This document shows, one piece after another, positions 10,436 through 22,386 of a DNA stretch of 64,000 bases (its first letter is position 1; each line of letters begins with the position of its first letter). Source of the DNA: Tricholoma matsutake. Lineage: Eukaryota > Basidiomycota > Agaricomycetes > Agaricales > Tricholomataceae. Position numbers and translations under genes: made by a program. The notes beneath the pieces are model-generated. The model was not told the origin of the DNA. It saw only the letters and a program-made list of their open reading frames with translations, and searched no databases. The stretch spans positions 7,130,001-7,194,000 of the forward strand of contig AP026538.1 in NCBI GenBank assembly GCA_026075535.2, in the 5' to 3' direction.

Positions 10436-11711
10436 TCACAGGACTGTTGCCCATGAAACTGTTACTGCGAAGATCAGTCGACAGAGGGGTGTTTAGAACC
10501 CCCCTGCTGGCCCCATCTCACCCCCTGAGAGCAATCTTGGGAGTGAAACATGTTGGCACAACCCACCCTCATGACTTAGGTCTCTGGGGAGGCGATGTAC
10601 TCAACACACTCACACTACAGGGCCCGTCTGTCGCTTCTGCAACAGCACTGGCCCTTGTACCGGATGATGAATTCGACCCCTTTGGGGAAGAAAACATGCC
10701 TGGAAACAGAGTGAAGGACTTGTTCCCCACTCACTTCTCTGCTCATTGCCTTGCCTCCAAGGAGGACGAGGCGAGGAAGTCTTATAGGAGTGACCTCGAC
10801 AAAGCTTGGGCATCTGCCCAGGTGGAGGAAGACAGTCTCATCATTGCAGTGGACACATCAGTGCCCACCGATGCTAAATTCCAAGCCATCGCTTGTGCAC
10901 TTGTCTTCGGACAAGGGGAACAAGTCAATCACATTATCTCAGCCTCTGGGAGGAGAACCCCCCCAGAAGTTGAATTATTTGCCCTCCAGCTGGGTGTCTC
11001 AGCTGCTTGCAGCAGGGGCTGCAGAAAGCTGGTGATCTTCTCGGATTCTACAGTGGGCATCGAGTCCCTTGTGGATCCAACACCACGTTCTGGGCAAATA
11101 TTTGCCCTGGATGCTTGTTGCTCACTTTGTCCCTGGCTAGCTGGAGATGAAGAGAGAAACGTTACATTCTGGCATGTCCCCTTGAAATTTGAGTGAAATG
11201 TACACAAGATGGCTCACGATGTCACTACATCTACCAAGATCTCCATGGGCAGAGACACCCTCAGACGTTTCTAGACTGCCTTAGAAACCAGGTCAAAAAA
11301 GTGGTTTGTAAGGACTGGCACACATGGTTCGCTGAACCATCGTATTGTGGATGGCACTTCCTCCAACTCAAAGGAGTCGGAGGAAAACCAGTTCTACCCT
11401 TGACCCACAAGGGTGGGCCATGGTTGAAAGTCATGGGAAACAGTACTACTGACACTTCCCATGCAACTTGTATGATCACTGGCCATGCTCCTATAGGGGA
11501 GTATTGTCATCGCTTCTCCCTCAATGGGGAATACCAATGTTGGTGCCTCGGTCCCGAGATCCAAACTTGGGATCACATCCTGCATGTCTGCCCAGCAGCA
11601 GATCGCAAAGAAACTTGTGCGAGCCCAGACACTGTCAAAGGCTTCCATGAATTCTTGGACAATAATCCTGCAATAGGGTCGTTCACCCCGCTAGTGTGGG
11701 ATCCAGGATAG
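10436..11711 (+). pseudogene. LINE ORF2 C-terminal part with RNase H (K)
   Basis: Codes for GLLPMKLLLRRSVDRG.., then an RNase H domain with VAVDTSVPTDAKFQ (first Asp), PPEVELFALQLG (Glu), VIFSDSTVGIES (Asp) and the HKMAHD region, then the C-terminal CxC..H..C zinc-like region (YQCWCLGPEIQTWDHILHVC). It ends at WDPG* (11711). A TGA at about 11194 interrupts EWNVHK. The second half shows a frame change near 11260. Confidence 0.75.
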
Positions 11712-12246
11712 GTTGTGCGTGCAGGGCGTATGACCCTCATCTGGTTCTGGCTAGTGTGATCGGTATGTCAGGGTGGCTGTAGGGCACCAGACAAGTCCAT
11801 TAACCCTCATAAAGGGGGCCCACCCATGTTCAGGAGCAACTGTCAGGGAGGGGGGACACAAACCCAGATACTGGTTCGGGGAGGTGCCTGAGTGCTTTCA
11901 GATCCACTGTTGGTTGCACGTTACGATGAGTCAGTCGACTACACCTTCCTTTCTGAGCTGAGAGGCTCACATTGGGGCAGCAGTTTCCCCTAAATCTTGC
12001 ACATATATCCATGGAGTCTCGAGGGACGCATCATCAAGTCCGGGTTGTCAGTATGCCACCACTGGCGAGTCAGTTTACTCCTTAAAGGGGGCCTCCTTAG
12101 TGGTCATTACAGCTATCTAGGTGGTTGGTGTGAAGGTGAGCAGGAGGGGGACTTGGATTGGGCGTAGTGTACTTCATTTGTATGTCTCTGCCGTGGACTG
12201 CGATCAGGCGCCACATTATAAATTTTTGACCCAAAAAAAAAAAAAA
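10436..12246 (+). mobile_element. LINE fragment K, 3' end with poly(A)
   Basis: 5'-truncated plus-strand LINE covering the end of the RT region, the RNase H domain, the C-terminal zinc region, the 3' untranslated region (which shares the ..TTATAAATTTTTGACCC end) and a poly(A) run at about 12232-12246. No TSD could be matched: the left flank is B3 and the right flank is a short scrap of another LINE. Confidence 0.85.
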
Positions 12247-12272
12247 ATGCTCCTATAGGGGAGTATTGTCAT
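12247..12272 (+). mobile_element. LINE scrap left of B4
   Basis: TGCTCCTATAGGGGAGTATT.. is LINE RNase H C-terminal sequence (HAPIGEY). It sits directly after the poly(A) of K and is separated by B4 from its continuation at 14457-14515. Confidence 0.7.
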
Positions 12273-14456
12273 TTTTTCTTTTTTGGATCAGAATTTATAA
12301 TGCGGGGCTTGAACACAGTCTGCGGAGCAGGGTACAAACTCGGGTACTACTCTGTCTATGTGTTTTCCTCGCCCATCTCCTACCCAGGTCCTCATTTTAG
12401 CCACTTTAGGTGGGCAGTGCCACAGACGTTGGCCTCTCAGCCAGGAAAGGCAATAATCCAGAGGGGGAGCCCCCCCCTCCCAAAGCTAGCCATTAGATCA
12501 CCCACTTGAGCAAAATGGTCCCCCAGCCACATGTCTGACCAAAGTCAGACCAGGTGCAGCAGTGTTAATTCACCATAAATCCCCCCTTGCGGGAGGAATA
12601 ACCATCTGCATATTTCCAGCCAACAAGGGTTGACCACCCCAGACGAATGAGGTGGACCATCACCGTGTCATGCATGAGGGACAGTAATGTGGCAGCTGGT
12701 TGTTCACCTGGTTATTCACCAGAACTGCCATAGGCAGGGGGCCAAGGCCCCCCTCAAGCAAATGCTACTGCATGCATGCGCTCAATGACAACGTCCCCCC
12801 TGCAGCGGGGAGAAGGCAAAGGGTGGCGACACTTGTCACCAACCCGACAGCAGCCAGGGGACTGGCGGTGATGGGTGTGGAGCAGAATGCCCCACACTGG
12901 TAACAGCATGGCCATCTGGGACAACGGCGGCACTGTACTGGGGACGAGGGTTCCCCAGCTTGAAGCTCTGTTGGAGCTATTGCCATCGCCACATATGGGG
13001 CTGAGACAGCTGCCAGAGGCGCAAGGTCATCTGAACGATGGTCTCTGGTTGGCCTCCATTTAGGCATTGAGAACGAGTTAGTACTGGTATAGGATTCTAT
13101 CAATCAAAATATGCAGTGTAAGGTTGACACTTGGATGGTACCAACAAAGGTGGTCATCGCATCCAGTAGATGTAGCATGGAAGGAGAGGTGGATTCGACT
13201 TCCAACCTCTCATCCCTAGATAACAGCACTTCGTCCTCCACCCACTCGGGGAGGGGGGGGAACAAAGGCAGTGACAGGGCAGGGAGTGCCTCTGGATAAA
13301 GGGACCCAAGCAATGCTGAGCTCCTGTGAATGCACATCCTCTTGTTCGAGGCTTTGTGTCCATTGTCTGTGTGCAATGATGACATCTTGTGCTTATTGCA
13401 CACAATCAATAGCTTGCCTAGAGGTGAGCCTGGGCCCACCTTTGGTATAAGTGAGGGCCTCCTGCATAGCAAGAAGGTCCTCGCAATCATCAGGGTCAGG
13501 GAGGTCCTCCCCAGCGCACAGATCTCAAACTGCCTAATGCAGCTGCTACCTCTGGTTTGTTCTGTGCGAACTGGGTGTCGTAGTCTTGGGCATCATCGTA
13601 AACGATGTCACCCGTAATCAAGGAGGGGTTGTGAAGGCCCCAGCATGTGGTTTGGTCTCTGTTCAGCCATTTGGGCATTGAGAGTGAGTTAGCACAGGTA
13701 AATGACAATAACAGTCAAAGTACGTAGCATAAGATCGATAACAGCTGGCCCCTTGTCTCAGTTCCAGGTCCACCCAATACAGCCTCCAAATGCTCTGAGG
13801 GGGCAGGCAGACCACACATCCTGCTACCTAGTGGGAGAAGATTGAACCCGGGTCATAACACCCCAAAGGAGTGAGCACTGGAGGTGGAGAGTTGGTGGTG
13901 AGAAGTGGCCACCAGAGCATTGTCCTAGCCGTCAGGGGGCACCGTCACCCGGCCCCTTTTAATCAACGCTGTATTCCAAGCAGGTAGTCAGTGTAGCATG
14001 TCCCTAGTAGTAGTGACTCACAGAGCATGGAGGTTGGAAGCCTTGGAGATGACCAACAGTCCAGTAAAAACATCCCTCCCCCCTGAGCCAGACCTCCCCC
14101 AACTAAACAAGTGCGTCGACTTAGGTGAGCATTGAAGGAGGCATCCAACACCCACTCTAAGCCCCCATAGGGACCCAGACTACTCTTTCATAGACATCAC
14201 TCACCTAGCCAGGATCCTCGAAGCCCAGGAGACCAAAACAGATAGCAGTCACTGTTGGAAACAATGACTGAGACATCCCCGGAGATCGGATGGACGGATC
14301 TCTTAGCAAATCAGGCCAGGCCTGGAGACGCCGAGAGCGTTGGTGATGGCGAAATTCAATCAAAAATCGGATGAAAATTGGAGTCTCGACGTTGCTACCA
14401 ACATCGAGCAGGAGTGTTTACCACTGTTTATGGTGGTTGTAACAAGTCAAGGAGTG
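12273..14456 (-). mobile_element. Element B copy B4
   Basis: Minus-strand copy with a T-rich left end followed by GGATCAGAATTTATAATGCG and a 5' end at 14456 (CTCCTTGACTTGTTACAACC on the minus strand). The 15-bp TSD GGGGAGTAT(T/C)GTCAT is at 12258-12272 and 14457-14471. The one mismatch and loss of CpG sites suggest an old insertion. It is a subfamily II structure. Confidence 0.9.
12888..13679 (-). pseudogene. Element B protein remnant, copy B4
   Basis: MPKWLNRDQT.. begins at 13679. The N-terminal GLHNPSLITGDIV region breaks by frameshift after AAALGSLRSV; the middle (VVxAxRQWTQS, PLFPPLPEWVEDEVLLSRDE) is recognisable in another frame. A second internal MPKW.TRD start then joins the C-terminal PSSPVQCRRCPRW tail. 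Not translatable as one protein. Confidence 0.6.
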
Positions 14457-14515
14457 GGGGAGTATCGTCATCATTTCTTCCTAGATGGGGAGTACCAATG
14501 CTGGTGCCGTGGTCC
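14457..14515 (+). mobile_element. LINE scrap between B4 and LINE H
   Basis: Continues the 12247-12272 scrap (GEYRHHF.LDGEYQCWCRGP) and ends exactly at GGTGCCGTGGTCC (14503-14515) where a poly(T) run starts. The same 13-mer in reverse complement forms the TSD of L1 at 15213 and 45039. This scrap is the inverted counterpart of 45039-45098. Confidence 0.65.
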
Positions 14516-15212
14516 TTTTTTTTTTTTTTTTGGGTCAAAATTTTACAACGTGGTGCCAAATCGCAGTCCGCGGTAGAGACATACAAATGAAGTACACTAG
14601 GCCCAATCCAAGTCCCCCTTCTGCTGATCTTTGCACCAACCACCTAGATAACTGCAATGACCACTAAGAAGGCCCCTTTGATTGAGTAAATGGACTTGCC
14701 AGTGGTGGCATACTGACAACCCGGACTTGACGATGTGTCCCTCGAGACTCCACAGGTATGTGTGCAAGATTTAGGGGAGACTGCCGCCCTGATGTGAGCC
14801 TCTCAGCTTGGAAAGGAAGGCGTAGTCGACTGACTGATCATAACGTGCAACCGACAGTGGATCTGAAAGCGCTCAGGCGCCTCCCCAAACCAGTATCTGG
14901 GTTTGTGTCCCCCCTCCCTGACATTCACTCCTGAACATGGGTGGGCCCCCTTTATGAGGGTTAACGGACTCGTCGACTGCCTTCTACAGCCACCATCAAC
15001 ATACTGATCACACTAGCCAGAACCAGATGAGGGTCATACGCCCTGCGCGCACAACCTATCCTGGATCCCATGCTAGCAGGGTGAACAACCCTAGTGCAGG
15101 GTTATAGTCCAAGAATTCATAGAAGCCTTTGACAGAGTCGGGGCTTGCACGAGTTTCTTTGTGATCTACCGCAGGGCAGATGCATAATATATGATCCTGA
15201 GTTTGAATCTCA
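14516..15212 (-). mobile_element. LINE H, 3' part (left of L1)
   Basis: Minus-strand LINE 3' end: T run from 14516, GGGTCAAAATTTTACAAC.., 3' untranslated region, then the ORF2 C-terminus up to about 15212. L1 is inserted here, and H resumes at 45051. It is therefore the oldest layer of this block. Confidence 0.8.
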
Positions 15213-16839
15213 GGACCACGGCACCATCGCTTCTTGTCTTGTTACCGCGACATGCACAGCCACAAAAAACTTCGTCGACACCATTTTCACCTTTTGCAGC
15301 TCAATCCGTCCACGATCTCAGCGATCCAGTATAACCAGCATCTTACCAATGCATGTCAGATTCACACAGTAGAAGAGGGGGGAGATTGGGCAAAGCGATG
15401 GACAAGGGGAGACCTTCCAGATCGGGTATGCCCAGAACTCCTGGCAATGATCCTATTGACTCTCTGCGACTCCCTGGGAGTCACAGAAACACACAGAACC
15501 CTCCCTCAGTGGGCCCTCACACGACCCAAAGAGGTTCTCCAACCCCCTCCCCATATGGGGCAGGAATCATTACTCCTCATGCACAGCACTTCAGCATGCC
15601 AACGTTATCTCCCAGGCGGGCCACGGCATCCCCTGCACCTACTACCACCCCCTCCACCCCTCCACTCCTGCTTCCCAGTGGGCGGACGAGATGGAGATAT
15701 CTAACCCCATCCCTGTGATCCATGACACAGAGATGACGAGCAATGATTGGGCTGAACCCCCCATCTTTGCATGCAAGTTTGGGGAATATGCTGACAGTAT
15801 CTTGACTGTTATGCGCAGGACAGGATCCAGACAGGTCTCTGCTGAGGATCAGCGGACCATAGCTGAGCAGCTGGGAGCGGTGCTTGATGCAGCAGCTGCT
15901 GTCGGCCTTGATCGCGACTCGGGGGGGACCAGTCCTCTGGGGAGCCATAGACAGGATTGCTGGAGGGAAATGACCTAGGTCGGGAACCATCACCAACAAT
16001 CCAAATGACGTTCCAAGGATGGACTATCTGGAGGGATGGGATGGGCAACGCCCCCCCCCTCACAAATCTGCAAGATCTCGAGGCCCTAAGGGGGCTCGAC
16101 CTCTTCCTAGACCCCCAACAGGGGGTGTTTCATTGTCATGGGGTAGAGGACCTCCTCCCCCTGTGAACTGGTCAACCAGGCCTTCAGGCAAGGGGACTTT
16201 TGCTCAGGTAGCTCGTTTCCCTGGGGGATGAGCACCTAACACATCCATGGACGGCCTTGTGTATTTAGCCAAGGCATTCCCTGAACTTCCTACCAACAAG
16301 CTGGCTGACATTCAGCAGCATGTCGGCCCATCCAGGCCCAAGGCTGCAAAGCCTTTGCCCACTGTCCATGGACCGTCAAGACGACAGGTCCTAGTGTACG
16401 TTCAACCTCCCTTTGAGGAAGGAACGAACCCAGCTGACTTCCTGGACCATGTCCAGGTCACCCTAGGGCTGCACCACTCCAAGCAAGTGGCACAGTCAGC
16501 TTCCATGCATGCTGGGAACCTCTCAGTATCAACAGACGTAGTCACCTCTGAGGAGGACCTACGGCATTTTAAGGAGGCAGCTCACAAGGCCTTCCCCTTC
16601 ACACTGCAAGTTGATGCGGCGTTACCTACATCTACATCATACCTTAGACTGGTTGATGTACCATACATTGCTAATGACAAGGCCATTATGCCTGAGGTCG
16701 TGATAGCTCACCTCAGTAAGTCAGGCATCTCCAACCTCACCGTGTTGCAGGTCCCTCCATGGGTAGTACGTGATTCAAAAATGTCGGACACCTGCACCGT
16801 TTACCTCAACATCACTGACTCAGTCAGTGGTGCACAAGC

Positions 16840-19617
16840 TTGCAGTGGATGCATCTGTGCCCACCAATGCCAAATATCAAGCAGTCGCTTGTGCCCTTGT
16901 CTTTGGACAAGGAGAACAAGTAGACCACATTGTCTCAGCTTCTGGGAGGAGAACCCCCCCGGAAGTCAAACTATTTGCTCTCCAACTGGGCGTCTCTGCT
17001 GCTTGCAGCAAGGAATGCAAAAGGTTGGTGATCTTTTTGGACTCCACAATGGGCATTGAGTCCCTCGTGGACCCAAAACCACGCTCTGGGCAAATCTTTG
17101 CCCTGGACGCTTGTCAATCCCATCATCCCTGGTTAGCCGGGGATGAGGAAAGAAACATTACATTCTGGCATGTCCCCTCAAAATTCGAGTGGAACGTACA
17201 CAAGAAGGCTCACGATGTAGCTACATCCACCAAGATCTCGGTGGGCAGACACCCACGGATGTCTCTAGACTACCTGAAGACCCAAATCGAAAAAGCAGTC
17301 TGTAAGGATTTTTTTTTTTTTTTGGGTTGACGATTTATAATGCAGCGCCCTAATGCAGTCCGCAGAGCAGGGAACAAACAAAGGTACTACTCTATCTACA
17401 CGTTCCCCTCACCTGCTTCCCAACCCAGGTCCCCATTTTAGCCACTTTAGGCGGGCAGTGCCACAGACGTTGGCCTCTCAGCCAGGAAAGGCAATAATCT
17501 GGAGGGGGAGACCCCCTCCCAAAGCTAGCCATGAGATCACCCGCTGGTGCGAACCGGTCCCCCAGCCACATATCCAACCAAAGTCAAATCAGGCACAGCC
17601 GTGTTAATTCACTGTAAATCCCCCCTTGCGGGAGGAATAACCATCCACATACTCCCAGCCAATGAGGATTGACCACCCCATATGAATGAGGTGGACCATC
17701 ATCATGTCATGCATGAGTGACAGTAATGTGGCAGCTGGTTGTTCACCTGGTTATTCACCAGAACCGCCATAAGCAGGGGGCCATAGCCCCCCTCGAGCAA
17801 ATGCGCTATAAGCACATGCGCTTGATAACAGTTTCCCCCCCCAGTGGGGAGAACGTAAAGGGCAGCGACACTTGTCACCAACCCGACAGCAGCCAGTGGA
17901 CTGGCGGTGATGGGTGTGGAGCGGAATGCCCCACACTAGTAACGGCACGGCCATCTGTAATGACGACGGCACTGTACTGGGGACAAGGGTTCCCCAGATT
18001 GAAGCTCTGCTGGAGCTATTGGCATCACCACATAGGAAGCTGGGACAGCTGCCAGAGGCATAGGATTGTTGGAACGATCGTCTCTGGTTGTCCATTTGGG
18101 CATTAAGAGCAAGTTAGTACTGGTATATGATGCTATTGATCGAAATATGCAGCATGCAGCATAAGTGAGGGCCTCCTGCATAGCAAGAAAGTCCTCATAA
18201 TCATCAGGGTCGGGGAGGTCCCCCCACCCACAGATCTCAAACTGCCTAGGGCAGCTGCTACCTCCAGTTTGTTCTGTGCAAACTGGGTGTCGTAGTCTTG
18301 GGCATCATCGTCAAAGATGTCGCCCGTGATCAGGGAGGGGTCGTGTAGACCCCGGTGAGATGGATGGTCTCTGGTTCGCCATTTAGGCATAGAGAGTGAG
18401 TTAGCGTGAGTAGATGACAGTAGAAGTCAAGATACATAGTGTGGAATCGATAGCAGATGGTCCCTTATCTCAGTTTCAGATCCACCCAACGCATCCTCCA
18501 AATGCTCCGAGGGGGCAGGCAGGCTGCACATCCTGCTCCCTGGTGGGAGAAGGTTGAACCCGGGTCATAACACCCCAGGAGGGGAGAGCACCGGAGGTAG
18601 AGAGTGAGTGGTGAGAAGCGGCCACCCGAGCATTGTCCTAGCCCCCAGGGGGCACCGTCACCCGGCCCCTTTTAACGACAGTGTATTCCAAGTGGATAGT
18701 CAGTGTAACATGTCTCTAGTAGTAGAAACTCACAGAGCATGGAGGTTGGTGGCCTCAAGGATGACCAACAGTTCAGTGAGAGTGTCCTTTCCCCTAAGCC
18801 GGACCTCCCCCAACTAAACAAGTGCGTCGACTTGGGTGAGCATTGAAGCAGGCATCCCACACCACCTCTAAGCCCCCATAGGGACCTAGACTACTCTTTC
18901 ATAGACACCACTCACCTAGCCAGGATCCTCGAAGCACAGGGGAACAAGACGAATAGCAGCCATTGTCAAAAACAACGACCAGGGCATCCCAGGGGATCGG
19001 ATGGATGGATCTCTTAGCAAATCAGGCCAGGCCTGGAATCATAGCCACCGACAAGACTGAACTGACCCAGTTTACAGGTGGAAAGTCCACTTCATGATGG
19101 CAAAATCCGATTGAAAATTGGATGTAAATTGAAGTGTCGATGTTGTGAGCAACATTGAGCAGAGGTGTTTACCACTGTTTATTGTGGTTGTAACAAGTCA
19201 AGGACCATGGTCTGTAAGGATTGGCACACGCAGTTCACAGATCCAGCATATTGCAGTCGGTGCTTCCTCCACCTGAAAGGGATCGGAGGAAAGCCTGTAT
19301 TACCCTTGACTCACAAAGGTGGGCCTTGGCTGAAAGTTTTGGGAACCAGCATGACTGGCATGTCCTGACTCACCCGTATGGTCACTGGCCATGCTCCCAT
19401 AGGGGAGTATCATCATCGTTTCTCCCTTGACAGGGAGTACCAATGCTGGTGCCTTGGTCCTGAGATCCAAACTTGGGATCATATACTACGTGTCTGCCCT
19501 GCGGTGGATCACAAAGAAACTCAGGCAAGCCCAGACTCTGTCGAAGGCTTCTACGAATTCTTGGACACAAACCCTGCACTAGGGTTGTTCACCCTGCTAG
19601 CGTGGGATCCAGGATAG
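16840..19617 (+). pseudogene. LINE RNase H region, J, split by B5
   Basis: VDASVPTNAKYQAVACALVF (Asp), PPEVKLFALQLG (Glu) and VIFLDSTMGIES (Asp) show the RNase H fold residues; it then runs WHVPSKFEWNVHKKAHD..VCKD to the B5 insertion at 17311. It continues after the TSD copy (19210-19222) through YQCWCLGPEIQTWDHILRVC to LAWDPG* at 19617. The first part is out of its original ORF because of 5' truncation. Confidence 0.75.
17311..19209 (-). mobile_element. Element B copy B5
   Basis: Minus-strand copy with a T run followed by GGGTTGACGATTTATAATGC and a 5' end at about 19209 (GTCCTTGACTTGTTACAACC on the minus strand). The 13-bp TSD GTCTGTAAGGATT is at 17298-17310 and 19210-19222. The protein remnant is at about 17936-18390 (MPKWRTRDHPSHRGLHDPSLI.., then a second MPKWTTRDD start), subfamily II. 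An internal deletion shortens it to 1.9 kb. Confidence 0.9.
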
Positions 19618-19813
19618 GTTGTGCGCACAGGGCGTATGACCCTCATCTGGTTCTGGCTAGTGTGATCGGTATGTCAGGGTGGCCACAGGGCACCAGACGA
19701 GTCTGTTAACCCTCATAAAGGGGGCCCACCCATGTTCAGGAGCAACTGTCAGGGAGGGGGGACACTACACCAGGTACTGGTTTCGGGAGGCACCTGAGCG
19801 CTGACAAATCCAT

Positions 19814-19860
19814 TTAGGCGCCCGCCAAAAGTGTGCATGCACACTTTTGGCAGTGTCTAA
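19814..19860. repeat. 47-bp near-palindromic mini-insert (TTAG..CTAA)
   Basis: A 28-bp perfect palindrome lies at 19824-19851 (arms GCCAAAAGTGTGCA, centre TGCATGCA). It sits inside a longer imperfect inverted repeat that starts TTAGGCGC and ends GTGTCTAA. The corresponding place in the 3' UTR of the other LINE copies (e.g. 14870-14890, 47530-47550) has no such sequence. It looks like a minute TIR element or the footprint of one. Confidence 0.6.
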
Positions 19861-22386
19861 ATTTTGGTCACATGTTACATCATACTTTTGGTGACTACAC
19901 TTTCCTTTCCGAGCTGAGAGGCTCACATCGGGGCGGCAGTTTCCCCTAAATCTTGCATACATACCCGTGGAGTCTCGAGGGACACAATGTCAAGTCCAAG
20001 TTGTCGGTATGCCGCCACTGGCGAGTTGGTTTACTTGATAAAGGGGGCCTCCTTAGTGGTTATCACAGTTATCTAGGTGGTTGGTGCGAAGATCAGCAGG
20101 AGGGGGACTTGGGCTGGGGGTAGTGTACTTCAGTTGTATGTCTCTGCCGCAGACTGCATTCGGGCACCGCATTATAAATTTCTGACCCAAACAAAACAAA
20201 ACAAAAAAGTGGTGCACAAGCAAAAGCTCTCATCAGTCATGGCATCCAATTCAGACCCTACGTCACTTATGTTAGGGCAGCCAGGGCTAATCCTGGTCTC
20301 CCTCTCTGCCAACACTGCTGGAAATGGGGACATCCCACCCCAGCTTGCAGAGCACCACAATCGAAGTGCCCAATATGTGCAGGTCCACACCGGAAAGAGC
20401 ATCACTGTGCTCTGGCCAGATGTTGCAAGGGAAACACTAAAGAAAACCCCCCTGTCCCAGCCACCCCAGAGGGGGTAGCCTGTCATCACCCAGCTAGATG
20501 CTTAAACTGCTGGAAAAACCATGCATCCGACGATCGTCGATGCAATTTCTGGTGACATCGCTTTGACCGTGATTGGATCAAAGCTTGCTATGATGAGGTG
20601 AGTGCGAGACATAACTCTCGCTCCCCTCCTGCTTACCATCCCACAGGACGCGGTGGCTGAACATAAATGAGGGACAGACTTAGATCTACCCCACAGTTAT
20701 GCATATTTAGTCAAAATGTAAACAGAAATTGGGGTTACATGGACTCATTACTGGCAGACTTCATAGATGATTATGATCTGCTGTTCATCCAAGAGCCTCC
20801 TTGGAGACTCATAAGACATGCCCCCTCCGCCCACAACAGGGAAGGGGAAGATGTTATCGGTGCACCGATGAGCCCCAACTGGGGTACCTTAGTGCAACCA
20901 TCAGGGATTGACACCCCTCCACGTGTTGCTGTCTACTTTGTGAACAGCATCACTAATCTCAGACTGGGGCTCTTCTGAGACCTGATCGACCACCATGACA
21001 TTCTCCTCTTCTCCCTGGGAATAGGGGAAGATGTCATGCTACTCGCTAATGTCTATTCAGACAGCCAACACTCAGCCATCACACTCCTGTACAAAAGTGT
21101 CATGATGATCCCATGACTACATTTCATGTGTGGCGACTTCAACGTGAGGCATGCCTCCTGGGACCCCCAGGGGCCTGAACACTTCATCCATGCTGACCAC
21201 CTAGTGGAAACAGCAACAGCGTTAGGCCTAACGAGGGCTTTCACCCCATGGTGATCAACCTAATGTTTGTACCCACGGATCTAAGATTTGTGTTGTACTG
21301 TGATATTGTCCCAGAAGCCAGGGGTATGTCTGACCACGCTCCCCTGACACTGACACTACCTGGTCCAGGATCTCTGGTCCTGGTCAGCAAGTGGTCGATC
21401 AAAAAAGGATCCAGGGAGGAAGCATCGTATCTAGATGCTGTCTCCTCCGCTTTAAATCTGTGGCTTCAGTGGCACGGAAATACTTTGGCAGAGATCGATG
21501 ATGTCGTTTCAGCGATATCAACAATTTTAAACAAGGCGTGGGACAACCATGCCAAGGAATCCCACCTAGGCAAGTCGTCCAAAGGGTGGTGGACAGACGA
21601 ATGCAAGGGTGCACTGGACGCTTACAGAGCCACTCGAGACGAGGAGGACTGGAAGCAGTACCGCAAAGTCATGCAACATGCAAAATGTGACTTCTTCGAT
21701 GACCACATCCAAGAAGTGGCCACCATGAGCAGACGACCCTGGGACCTTGTGTCCTGGACCCATCAAAGAAACCTGCCATCGTACGAGGCAATCTCCTATT
21801 GGGGAGAGCCTTGCAACAATCTTGATTCCCTGTGGGCTGCCCTTGATGGCTCATATAATGCTGCTTTGGACCAAGTAGTCAATCTGAGCATCTTAAACGA
21901 TCTGGATCTGGTGCCTGAAAGGGCCTGGATCCCATTCTCCATTATGGAAATGAAAGAAGCGCTTAGTGCATGTTCTTCCCATTCTGCTCCAGGTCCTGAT
22001 CATGTTACATGGTCGCACCTAAAACACTGGTGTTGCAACCCTGAGGTAGCAGGTCTCATCACCTGCATAGCCGAGGCTTGCATCACCATTGGCCACTGGC
22101 CAGCGCACTTTAAGGAGTCCCTGTCAGTAATTATTCCGAAGCCAGGGAAACCTAACTATTCTACTCCAAAGTCGTTCAGGCCCATAGTGCTACTGAACAC
22201 CCTGGAAAAATTAGTTGAAAAGATGCTGTCTAGACAGCTTCAGTTCGATGGAGTGGCTCATGAAGCCTTCGAGCAGAATCAGTTCAGAGGAGTCGCCCAG
22301 CATTCCACAGAGGATGCAGGTATTTACCTTACCCATCTCATTAGGGTGGGGTGGGCCCAAGGGCTCAAGATGAGTGTTGTCACCTT

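Larger units (their letters stand above)
16840..20207 (+). mobile_element. LINE J, 5'-truncated, inserted in L1 ORF1
   Basis: Begins inside the RNase H coding region (GTGGATGCATCTGTGCCC) and ends CTGACCCAAACAAAACAAAA. The perfect 14-bp TSD AGTGGTGCACAAGC is at 16826-16839 and 20208-20221. Element B5 interrupts it at 17311-19209, and a 47-bp palindromic insert lies in its 3' UTR. Confidence 0.9.
15353..20666 (+). pseudogene. LINE ORF1 (gag-like), L1, split by LINE J
   Basis: Starts at MSDSHSRRGG (15353). The Pro/Ser-rich N-terminus, a frameshift near 15690, the PRPPTGGVSLSWGRG basic region and the central HHSKQVAQSASMHAGNLSV..KAFPFTLQVDAAL block run to 16839. After the inserted LINE J the zinc-knuckle part continues at 20208-20660 with frameshifts. 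The natural stop TAA (20664-20666) is followed at once by the ORF2 ATG. A TGA before it (GGC TGA ACA) replaces GGC CGA in other copies. Confidence 0.75.
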
